In this document: one piece after another, positions 1 to 4,939 of the stretch
Layout of the letters: each line of letters begins with the position of its first letter
How positions within the stretch are numbered: the stretch's first letter is position 1
Assembly (NCBI GenBank): GCA_050697195.1
Contig: JBOGZL010000278.1
Span: 1-5,492, forward strand
Source: DASPWW01 sp050697195
GTDB lineage: Bacteria; Actinomycetota; Thermoleophilia; Solirubrobacterales; 70-9
DNA: 5,492 nt
Reading direction: 5' to 3'
Notes under the pieces: model-generated
Database searches by the model: none
The model's input: only the letters and a program-made list of their open reading frames with translations
Told to the model about the DNA's origin: nothing
Made by a program: the position numbers and the translations under genes

Positions 1-372
1 TACACCCACGAGGTCGAGGTGGACGGCCACACGATCATCGCCGACGAGCCGGCCGACGCGGGCGGGAACGACGAGGGCCCCTCCCCCACCCGGCTGCTGA
101 TCGCGAGCCTCGCCGCCTGCACCGCGACCACGGTCGAGATGTACGCGGACCGCAAGGGGTGGGAGCTGGGTGCGGTCGAGGTCGAGGCGGAGCTGATCTC
201 CGCCGAGCGAGACGAGCCCGCGCGCTACTCGGTCGAGGTCAGGATCCCCGCCCCGCTCACAGACGAGCAGGCGGAGCGGGTGAGGACGATCGCGGGCAAG
301 TGCCCCGTCCACCGTATCCTCACCGGCGCGGTCGAGATCGAGGACCGGGTCGAGCTCGCGCCGGTGCGATGA
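1..372 (+). CDS. OsmC/Ohr-family peroxiredoxin-like protein, 5' end outside the window
   Basis: The frame is open from the first base and ends at TGA 370-372, so 123 residues are visible and the true start lies upstream. A GTG at 19 is in frame but is probably internal, because homology-like sequence (YTHEVEVDG) precedes it. Family hallmarks seen: a DEP motif followed by a GG-N-D-E-GPSP loop, then the helix with the first redox cysteine in LAACTATTVEMYADRKGW (C40, codon 118-120), and the second cysteine in AGKCPVHRIL (C101, codon 301-303). In OsmC/Ohr proteins these two cysteines reduce organic hydroperoxides in the cytosol, acting as a dimer. The sequence is closest in style to the generic OsmC/YhfA group rather than classical Ohr. 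It is followed after 16 bp by the same-strand SDR gene, suggesting co-transcription. Family assignment is firm; the physiological substrate is unknown. Confidence 0.9.
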   Translation, partial: YTHEVEVDGHTIIADEPADAGGNDEGPSPTRLLIASLAACTATTVEMYADRKGWELGAVEVEAELISAERDEPARYSVEVRIPAPLTDEQAERVRTIAGKCPVHRILTGAVEIEDRVELAPVR

Positions 373-388
373 GCCGCCCCGCCCCACC

Positions 389-1201
389 GTGGACCTCGGG
401 CTGAACGGCCGTGCCTGCGCCGTCACCGGCGCGAGCCGCGGGATCGGGCGCGAGACCGCCCGCCTTCTGTGTGCGGAGGGGGCGAGCGTCCTGCTCGTCG
501 CGCGATCCGCGGACGCCCTCGCCGAGGCGGCGGAGGAATGCGGCCGCGCCGGCTCGGGCGAACACGGCAACGCCGCGACCCTCGAGCTCGACGCCACCAC
601 GCCGGACTCGGGCGATCGAATCGTGGCCGAGGCGGAGGATCGGTTCGGCAAGCTCGACGTGCTCGTGAACAACGCCGGCACGGCCCGGTTGCGCGACCTC
701 GACGACGTCCCCGACGAAGACTGGCAGCGGGCGTGGGAGATCAACGTGATCGCGCCTCTGCGCGCGATGCGAGCCGCCGTGCCGGGAATGGTCGAGCGCG
801 GCTGGGGACGGATCGTGAACGTGGCGAGCACCTCCGGCAAGCGCCCGTCCGCGAGCATGCCCGAGTACTCGGTCGCGAAGGCCGCCGAGCTCTCGCTCTC
901 GCGGCTGTTCGCCGACCGCTACGCCGCGAGAGGCGTGCTCGTCAACGCGATCTGCCCCGGCCCCGTGAAGTCGGAGATGTGGATGGCGCCCGGCGGGCTG
1001 CTCGACCAGTCCAAGGAGCGGGGCCGACACGACACCCGGGAGGAGGCCCTCGACGCGTCCGGCGCGAAGCGACCGATCGGTCGCCTCGCCGAGGTCGGCG
1101 AGATCGCCGGAGCGATCGCGTTCCTGTGCTCGGAGCGCGCCTCCTACGTCGCCGGTGCCGCGTGGAGCGTGGACGGAGGTACCGTCCAGGTGATCATCTG
1201 A
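389..1201 (+). CDS. SDR-family NAD(P)-dependent oxidoreductase (3-oxoacyl-ACP reductase-like)
   Basis: A complete 270-residue classical short-chain dehydrogenase. Seen in the sequence: cofactor-binding TGASRGIG at residues 13-20, NNAG at 94-97, and a full catalytic tetrad N119, S147, Y160 and K164 with the usual Ser-to-Tyr spacing of 13 and YxxxK. The C-terminal part has the PG segment (ICPGPVKSEM) and the family ending VDGG near residue 264. Members use NAD(P)(H) to oxidise or reduce a hydroxyl/keto group. The substrate cannot be read from the sequence; FabG-like or secondary-alcohol dehydrogenase are both possible. The GTG start at 389 gives the typical SDR beginning MDLGLNGR, but no clear Shine-Dalgarno precedes it, which fits translational coupling to the OsmC gene 16 bp upstream. 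There is an insertion-like charged stretch (about residues 206-228) before the final helix, common in SDRs acting on larger substrates. Confidence 0.93.
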   Translation: MDLGLNGRACAVTGASRGIGRETARLLCAEGASVLLVARSADALAEAAEECGRAGSGEHGNAATLELDATTPDSGDRIVAEAEDRFGKLDVLVNNAGTARLRDLDDVPDEDWQRAWEINVIAPLRAMRAAVPGMVERGWGRIVNVASTSGKRPSASMPEYSVAKAAELSLSRLFADRYAARGVLVNAICPGPVKSEMWMAPGGLLDQSKERGRHDTREEALDASGAKRPIGRLAEVGEIAGAIAFLCSERASYVAGAAWSVDGGTVQVII

Positions 1202-1207
1202 GCGATC

Positions 1208-1216
1208 GAGGAGGGG
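1208..1216 (+). promoter_or_regulatory. Strong Shine-Dalgarno before a TTG start
   Basis: GAGGAGGGG lies 6 nt before the TTG at 1223. It decides the start of the fragment downstream: the ATG at 1218 is in another frame and only 1 nt from the motif. It is the clearest ribosome binding site in the window, although the reading frame it serves appears to be broken. Confidence 0.6.
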
Positions 1217-1222
1217 AATGAG

Positions 1223-1306
1223 TTGTCCGATCCCGTCTCCGAGCTCAAGCAGCGAAATCGGGCCACCTGGGCCGCCGGCTCAGCGCGGCGCGCCGGCGAG
1301 GATGTC
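1223..1306 (+). pseudogene. N-terminal remnant of a class I SAM-dependent methyltransferase
   Basis: The TTG start at 1223 follows a good Shine-Dalgarno. The first 19 residues, MSDPVSELKQRNRATWAAG, match from memory the usual opening of a methyltransferase family whose members continue with a helical cap and then the SAM-binding motif I (VLDVxxGTG). Here the sequence goes on with SARRAGEDVL and then enters the region antisense to pncA. GEDVL could be the beginning of motif I, which would imply an internal deletion of about 25 residues as well as loss of everything downstream. No SAM-binding glycine loop is present, so no active enzyme can be made. The frame stays open to 1876, but from 1307 on it is the complement of pncA and has no methyltransferase character. 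It sits 21 bp after the SDR stop, so the original gene was probably the third gene of the OsmC-SDR operon. Alternatives: a genuine short peptide, or chance resemblance. Confidence 0.5.
1273..1298. repeat. GC-rich inverted and direct repeat inside the methyltransferase remnant
   Basis: CGCCGGC at 1273-1279 and GCCGGCG at 1292-1298 form a 7-bp stem with a 12-nt loop. The same heptamer CGCCGGC also recurs as a direct repeat at 1291-1297. The structure lies between the SDR stop and the pncA stop, so it could act as a hairpin for converging transcripts. There is no T-tract on either side, so it is not a classical terminator. It may also mark the place where the methyltransferase gene was deleted. 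In DNA this GC-rich, chance occurrence is quite possible. Confidence 0.35.
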
Positions 1307-1846
1307 CTAGGAGCACGCGAGCTCAGCGCCGGCCTGCGTCATGTCCTCGATCGCGTGCGCCCCGTCGTCCTCGTTGACGTTCACGGCGCGGATCGCGTCC
1401 TCGACGACGATCGTCTCGAAGCCCTCCCGGCAGGCGTCGATCGCCGATGCGCGCACGCAGTAGTCCGTCGCCAGCCCGACGACGTAGACCCTGTCCACGT
1501 CCGCGTCCCTGAGGATCCGGGCGAGGTCGGAGTTCTCGAACCCCGAGTAGCCCTCGTCCTCGCGCTCCCTGCCCACGTCCACGATCGCGTCGAGGTCGAT
1601 CCCCTCCATCGCGGGATGGAGCGCCGCCCCGTGCGTCTCCCTCACGCAGTGGACCGGCCACGGCCCGCCCTCGGTCTCGAACGAGGCGTGGTCCGGCGGG
1701 TGCCAGTCGCGCGTCGCGACGTTGACGTCGAGGCGCTCGGCGAGCCTGCGCACCGGCTCGCCGATCTCGTCCCCGCCGGAAACCGCGAGCGCGCCGCCGG
1801 GGGTGAAGTCGTTCTGAAAGTCGATGATCAGGAGCGCGTCGGCCAT
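1307..1846 (-). CDS. pncA: Nicotinamidase (PncA-type isochorismatase-fold amidohydrolase), with atypical catalytic site
   Basis: A 179-residue protein of normal PncA length. The ATG at 1846-1844 is chosen because the protein then begins MADALLIIDFQNDF, with GAGG motifs just upstream; a TTG at 1870 is also in frame. Nicotinamidases convert nicotinamide to nicotinate and ammonia for NAD+ salvage in the cytosol. Seen: D9 in the IIDFQNDF strand, PGGAL, metal ligands D47, H49 and H53 (TRDWHPPDH) and H66 (WPVHC), the GYSGFE loop at 99-104, and the nucleophile C130 in GLATDYCVRASA. The odd point is the third catalytic residue: the family has Lys followed by Gly nine residues before the Tyr of the YSGF/YSAF loop, and here that position is V91 (codon GTG at 1576-1574). 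R93 or R95 might substitute. The C-terminus is complete and converges on the methyltransferase remnant. It is divergent from the Nudix gene. Confidence 0.88.
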   Translation of the reverse strand: MADALLIIDFQNDFTPGGALAVSGGDEIGEPVRRLAERLDVNVATRDWHPPDHASFETEGGPWPVHCVRETHGAALHPAMEGIDLDAIVDVGREREDEGYSGFENSDLARILRDADVDRVYVVGLATDYCVRASAIDACREGFETIVVEDAIRAVNVNEDDGAHAIEDMTQAGAELACS

Positions 1847-1886
1847 CGTCCTCGGACCTCGCTGGTTCAATCCTGATCTTACTCCC

Positions 1887-2480
1887 GTGAACTTCGAGTC
1901 CGATCAACTCAGGGCGGCCCTGATCCCGGCGGGCGAGGCGGTCCCGACCAACACCCGTGGGAGCACGGACGCCGCGGTCCTCGCGCCCCTGTTCGGCGTC
2001 GGCGAGCGACCGGGTCTCGTGTTCACCGAGCGGCGCGAGGACCTCCGTCGCCACGCCGGGGAGATCTCGCTCCCGGGCGGTCAGCCGGAACCGGGCGAGG
2101 ACCTGCTGACCGCCGCGCTGCGCGAGGCCGAGGAGGAGATCGGCCTCGACCCGGGCGAGGTCGAGGTGCTCGGCGCCCTGCCGCCGGTCTCGACGGTGGT
2201 GACCGGGTACATGATCCACACCTTCGTCGGCCTGATCCCGAGCGGCCTAGCATTCGAGCCCAACCCCGCGGAGGTCGCGGCGGTGCTGCTGCTCCACATC
2301 GACGAGCTCGAGGCCGGGTTCGCGAAGCGGCGGCTGGTCCGCCGCGGGGTCCCGATCAAGACCGAGACCTACGTGGTCGGCGACCACCTCGTATGGGGAG
2401 CGACGGCGAGGATCCTGAGCACGCTGTTCGCCCGCGCCCTCGTCCAGGCGCCTGGCGCGCGCTCCCCGAGGCGGCGCTAA
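1887..2480 (+). CDS. Nudix hydrolase, CoA pyrophosphatase (NudL/YeaB) type
   Basis: With the GTG start at 1887 the product has 197 residues, usual for this group. An in-frame ATG at 1824 would add 21 residues that are only the complement of the pncA start, so it was not used. The full Nudix box is present: G65, E71, R79-E80, E83-E84, G86-L87 (ending REAEEEIGL), where the glutamates bind Mg2+. Immediately before it is LRRHAGEISLPGG (residues 53-65), the UPF0035 signature that marks Nudix enzymes hydrolysing CoA and its derivatives to 3',5'-ADP and phosphopantetheine. Substrate is therefore inferred from family; other nucleoside diphosphate derivatives remain possible. The C-terminal tail (APGARSPRRR) is basic and low in complexity. 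No Shine-Dalgarno precedes the GTG, so translation may be leaderless from the 40-bp spacer shared with pncA. The next gene's ribosome site overlaps its stop. Confidence 0.87.
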   Translation: MNFESDQLRAALIPAGEAVPTNTRGSTDAAVLAPLFGVGERPGLVFTERREDLRRHAGEISLPGGQPEPGEDLLTAALREAEEEIGLDPGEVEVLGALPPVSTVVTGYMIHTFVGLIPSGLAFEPNPAEVAAVLLLHIDELEAGFAKRRLVRRGVPIKTETYVVGDHLVWGATARILSTLFARALVQAPGARSPRRR

Positions 2481-2486
2481 GGTGAG
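2479..2486 (+). promoter_or_regulatory. Ribosome binding site overlapping the Nudix stop codon
   Basis: AAGGTGAG begins in the TAA stop of the Nudix gene and ends 5 nt before the ATG at 2492. It fixes the start of the small membrane protein gene and suggests the two genes are translated from one transcript. Confidence 0.6.
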
Positions 2487-2491
2487 CCGCG

Positions 2492-2776
2492 ATGGAGGAA
2501 AGCGCCGCTAGGGGGGCGCGCGAACGACCCGACGGGCCGTCGGACGCCGATGCGATGGGCCTGGAGAAGCGCCGCCAGGTCAGGGGCGGGACCTACGGCC
2601 CGACCCGGGCTCGGATCGCCGCCCGGTTCGCGATCTTCGTCGCGGTCGCCGTGCTCCTTCTGGTCGGGGGAAAGATCGCTGTCGATGCGCTCGACAAGGC
2701 CCCCGAGACGGACGCCGCCGAGGCACCGTGGGCCCAGCCCGATTCGCCACAGCGGCAGCCGAACCCGATCCAGTAG
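2492..2776 (+). CDS. Small single-pass membrane protein of unknown function
   Basis: A 94-residue protein with a clear ribosome binding site, ATG start and TAG stop. Seen: a hydrophilic N-terminal region rich in Arg, Asp and Glu (1-45) with basic clusters just before the membrane (KRRQVR at 26-31, RARIAAR at 39-45), one hydrophobic helix at about 43-60 (ARFAIFVAVAVLLLVGG), then an acidic, Pro- and Gln-rich tail (65-94) with APWAQPDSPQRQPNP. By the positive-inside rule the N-terminus is cytoplasmic and the tail external. The GGTYGPTRAR segment before the helix and the APWAQPD tail look like conserved elements of a short family I associate with Thermoleophilia; I know of no function. It is co-directional with the Nudix gene 11 bp upstream and converges, with only 9 bp between stops, on the Rossmann-protein gene. 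There is no signal-peptidase site evident, so it is probably anchored. Confidence 0.75.
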   Translation: MEESAARGARERPDGPSDADAMGLEKRRQVRGGTYGPTRARIAARFAIFVAVAVLLLVGGKIAVDALDKAPETDAAEAPWAQPDSPQRQPNPIQ

Positions 2777-2785
2777 TCGCTGAGG

Positions 2786-3277
2786 TCACGCCCCCAACAG
2801 CGCGTGGATCTCGGTTCGCGCGGCGGCGACCCATCCGCGCCAGTCGTGGGGGTCGTGCTCGAGGATCAAGACCGGGATCCGCCACCGCTCCGCTGCGGCG
2901 GCGATCAGCTTCGTGCCCTCGCTGAGTAGCGGCGATGCGACGGAGCCCGCTGCCTCGTACACGAACCCCCGCACCGGCGTGTCGACGAGCTCCTCCAGCA
3001 TCCGCTCGAGCCGCGGGCCGTTGAGCGCGGCGACCGCGTCGGATTCGCCCGCCGCAGAGCCCAGCAGCCACGCGACCAACGTGACGTCGCCGATGTGGTC
3101 GAGCAGCGTCCCGACACGGTCGGGGTCAGCGACGACTGCCTCGATTCCCGCCTCCTCGATCTCCACCGTCCGCTCGCGGTCGCGGGTCGTCCCCCGCAAC
3201 TCCCACCCGTCTTCGCGCAGCGCGCGGCCGAGCTCGCGCCCGCGACATCCGCACCCGACGAGGAGCGCTCGCGCCAC
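2786..3277 (-). CDS. Short NAD(P)-binding Rossmann-fold protein (atypical SDR/NmrA-like)
   Basis: A 163-residue protein starting at GTG 3277-3275. The N-terminus is a dinucleotide-binding beta-alpha-beta unit: hydrophobic strand ALLVGCG followed by GCGCRG (GxGxxG at residues 8-13). The second strand (LRGTTRD) carries basic residues as in NADPH-preferring atypical SDRs, and VVADPDRV follows where NmrA-like proteins bind the adenine ring. Further on, a strand TLVAWLLGSAAG and the segment VRGFVYEAAGSV resemble the fourth and fifth strands of the fold. No YxxxK catalytic pair is visible, so it is more likely a nucleotide-binding or sensing protein than a standard dehydrogenase. At this length it has only the core Rossmann fold and no C-terminal substrate domain. 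I believe short homologues of this size exist in Thermoleophilia, so it need not be truncated. It is 7 bp behind the membrane-protein gene at 3285-3608 and is surely co-transcribed with it. Confidence 0.75.
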   Translation of the reverse strand: MARALLVGCGCRGRELGRALREDGWELRGTTRDRERTVEIEEAGIEAVVADPDRVGTLLDHIGDVTLVAWLLGSAAGESDAVAALNGPRLERMLEELVDTPVRGFVYEAAGSVASPLLSEGTKLIAAAAERWRIPVLILEHDPHDWRGWVAAARTEIHALLGA

Positions 3278-3284
3278 TCGTGCT

Positions 3285-3608
3285 TTAGACGCCCAGCTCG
3301 TCCTCGAGGTCGCGGAGGCGCTTCTCGTGCGCGTCGCGCGCCTGCGTCCTGACGCGCTCGTCCTCCGTCGCCCACTCCTGGACCTGGTCCTCCGTGAGCT
3401 CCTCCGCCCCCCGCCGCCGCCGGTACTCGTTCTGGGCGTCGATCATCTGCTGCACGTCGTCGATCTCGAGCTGGGCCTCCACCTCCGGCGAGCGGGTCGG
3501 CTTCCAGTCGACGAGGTCGGCGCCGCTGCCCGGGTAGGCCCGGGCGAGAAGGACGAGAACCAGAACGATCAACCCGATCATCCCCACGCTGGCGAACATG
3601 AACTCCAT
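3285..3608 (-). CDS. Small membrane-anchored protein with charged helical cytoplasmic tail, unknown function
   Basis: With ATG 3608-3606 the product has 107 residues; ATG at 3599 (three codons later, with GGAG just before it) is an equally possible start. Upstream in-frame codons to 3710 lie in the divergent promoter spacer and were excluded. Seen: one N-terminal hydrophobic helix at about residues 4-22 (ASVGMIGLIVLVLVLLA), a linker with ADLVDWKPTRSPEVEAQLEI (30-49), then a long, highly charged, probably coiled region rich in Asp, Glu, Arg and Gln (50-107) including NEYRRRRG and a final RLRDLEDEL. The conserved-looking DW(K/R)PTRSPEVEAQ segment is familiar from uncharacterised actinobacterial proteins, with no function known to me. 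The basic residues after the helix and the absence of a cleavage site suggest a membrane anchor with the helical part in the cytoplasm. It is first in a two-gene unit with the Rossmann protein. Confidence 0.75.
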   Translation of the reverse strand: MEFMFASVGMIGLIVLVLVLLARAYPGSGADLVDWKPTRSPEVEAQLEIDDVQQMIDAQNEYRRRRGAEELTEDQVQEWATEDERVRTQARDAHEKRLRDLEDELGV

Positions 3609-3708
3609 GGCGCCCGCTTGCGAGGATAGACCCTGTGAGCGCGAGGCTCTCACCAGGATCCCGCCCTGGGCGGGGAATTTGATCATGGGCCGAGCGCGAA
3701 ACCATGAC
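3609..3708. promoter_or_regulatory. Divergent intergenic region, probable promoters for both flanking genes
   Basis: This is the longest spacer between genuine starts in the window (100 bp) and separates the membrane-protein gene (-) from the thiolase gene (+), so it should hold both promoters. Seen: an AT-richer patch AATTTGATCAT at 3676-3686, a TATCCT hexamer on the minus strand about 14 nt before the ATG at 3608 that fits the actinobacterial TANNNT -10 pattern, a short GTGAG/CTCAC inverted repeat at 3635-3653, and a perfect palindrome at 3660-3674. No convincing -35 element was found on either strand. Promoter placement is inferred from gene orientation. Confidence 0.4.
3660..3674. repeat. 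Perfect 15-bp palindrome, possible operator
   Basis: CCCGCCC and GGGCGGG flank a single T, giving seven perfectly paired positions. It sits near the middle of the divergent spacer, 35 bp before the thiolase ATG and 51 bp before the membrane-protein ATG. A dimeric repressor of acyl-CoA genes (for example TetR type) could bind such a site, but there is no regulator gene in the window and short GC palindromes are frequent at this base composition. Confidence 0.3.
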
Positions 3709-4917
3709 ATGAGCGAGGCGCTGATAATCGACGCGGTCCGGACCCCTATGGGCCGCTACGGGGGCGCGCTCTCGGGGGTTCGACCCGACGACCTCGCCGC
3801 GCGCGCGATCGCCGCCGCCGTCGAGCGCACCGGGATCGACCCCGAGCGGGTGCGCGACGTGTACCTCGGCGCCGCCAACCAGGCGGGCGAGGACAACCGC
3901 GACGTCGCGCGGATGGCCGCGCTGCTCGCCGGGCTCCCGGTGGAGACCCCCGGGGTGACGGTGAACCGGTTGTGCGCGTCGGGGCTCGACGCCGTGAACG
4001 GGGCCTCGCGCGCGCTGCGGCTCGGCGAGGGCGACCTCTACCTCGCCGGGGGCGTGGAGTCGATGAGCCGCGCCCCGTGGGTCGTCCCCAAGCCCGAGGT
4101 GGGCCTCCCCCGCGGCCCGCAAACGATGCACGACACGGCGCTCGGGTGGCGGCTCGTCAACCCCCGGATGGCGGAGCGCTACTCGACCGAGTCGATGGGC
4201 GAGACCGGCGAGAACGTGGCGGAGCGGTACGCAATCGGGCGCGAGGACCAGGACCGGTTCGCGCTTCGAAGCCACGAGCGGGCCGTTGACGCCGCCGAGT
4301 CGGGGCGGTTCGACGGCGAGATCGTTCCCGTCGAGACGCCGGGGAACGGCGCCGATCCGGTCCTCGTCGAAGCCGACGAGGCCCCGCGTCTGGACACCTC
4401 GCTCGAGAAGCTCGCTCGCCTCCGCCCCGCGTTCCGCGACGGCGGCACGGTGACCGCCGGCAACGCGTCCACCCTCAACGACGGCGCCGCCTGCCTCGTG
4501 CTCGCCTCCGAGGAGATGGCCGCCGAGCTCGGCGCCGAGCCGCTCGCCCGGATCGTGTCGATCGGCGTCGCCGGCGTCGACCCCGCCTACATGGGAATCG
4601 GGCCGGCGCGGGCGGTGCCGCGCGCTCTCGAGGCGGCCGGCCTGGGGATCGACGACATCGACCTGATCGAGATCAACGAAGCGTTCGCCTCCCAGGTGCT
4701 CGCGTGCGTCGGCGTGCTCGGGATCGACGAGGAGCGCCTCAACGTCAACGGCGGCGCGATCGCGCTCGGGCACCCGCTCGGGTGCTCGGGCGCCCGCCTG
4801 CTCACCACGCTCGTGTGGGAGATGCACCGCCGCGGCGCCCGCCACGGGGTCGCGACCCTGTGCGTCGGAGTGGGCCAGGGGGTGGCGACGGTGGTCGAGA
4901 ACCCCGCGGCCGCATGA
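3709..4917 (+). CDS. Thiolase (acetyl-CoA/3-oxoadipyl-CoA acyltransferase family)
   Basis: A complete 402-residue thiolase, the standard length. The ATG at 3709 gives the canonical opening MSEALIIDAVRTPMGRYGG; the in-frame ATG further upstream lies in the spacer. Catalytic residues are all present: acylated nucleophile C89 in NRLCASG, H355 in GGAIALGHPLGCSGAR, and the base C385 in TLCVGVGQG; NEAF is at 323-326 and GGVESMSRAPW is in place. The enzyme cleaves 3-oxoacyl-CoA with CoA, or condenses acetyl-CoA, in the cytosol. ANQAGEDNR at 56-64, GWRLVNPRM and REDQDRFALRS recall PcaF-type 3-oxoadipyl-CoA thiolases of aromatic catabolism more than FadA. No other pca, paa or fad gene is in the window, so the exact pathway is open; acetyl-CoA C-acetyltransferase is an equal alternative. 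It is transcribed alone, divergent from the membrane-protein gene and convergent with the AbiEi/DUF559-type gene. Confidence 0.93.
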   Translation: MSEALIIDAVRTPMGRYGGALSGVRPDDLAARAIAAAVERTGIDPERVRDVYLGAANQAGEDNRDVARMAALLAGLPVETPGVTVNRLCASGLDAVNGASRALRLGEGDLYLAGGVESMSRAPWVVPKPEVGLPRGPQTMHDTALGWRLVNPRMAERYSTESMGETGENVAERYAIGREDQDRFALRSHERAVDAAESGRFDGEIVPVETPGNGADPVLVEADEAPRLDTSLEKLARLRPAFRDGGTVTAGNASTLNDGAACLVLASEEMAAELGAEPLARIVSIGVAGVDPAYMGIGPARAVPRALEAAGLGIDDIDLIEINEAFASQVLACVGVLGIDEERLNVNGGAIALGHPLGCSGARLLTTLVWEMHRRGARHGVATLCVGVGQGVATVVENPAAA

Positions 4918-4939
4918 TGGTTCGCCCGCCAGAGGATGG

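Noticed and set aside
369..404. ATGA-overlap start after the OsmC stop giving an 11-codon frame
   Set aside because: It stops at once and is not in the SDR frame; the GTG at 389 gives the canonical SDR N-terminus.
320..1221. Long frames overlapping the SDR gene on both strands (320-1030 minus, 469-1221 plus)
   Set aside because: The SDR frame has every catalytic motif; the others are Arg/Pro-rich shadows.
1307..1876. Continuation of the 1223 frame as a 217-codon gene
   Set aside because: From 1307 on it is the complement of pncA, which has full family motifs; the antisense translation is low-complexity Arg/Val/Asp-rich sequence without recognisable domains.
1323..2219. 298-codon minus-strand frame overlapping pncA and the Nudix gene
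   Set aside because: It is in a different frame from pncA, has Arg/Gly-rich composition and shows no motifs.
2913..3629. 238-codon plus-strand frame
   Set aside because: It is the complement of the two-gene minus unit and carries no recognisable motif; its Leu/Val/Arg/Pro-rich sequence is an antisense artefact.
2905..4845. 646-codon open frame on the minus strand
   Set aside because: It is antisense to the thiolase and out of frame with two real minus-strand genes. Its Arg/Gly/His/Asp-rich composition is typical of spurious frames in GC-rich DNA.
4918..4939. Terminator between the convergent thiolase and AbiEi/DUF559-type genes
   Set aside because: The 22-bp gap has no stable hairpin or T-tract.
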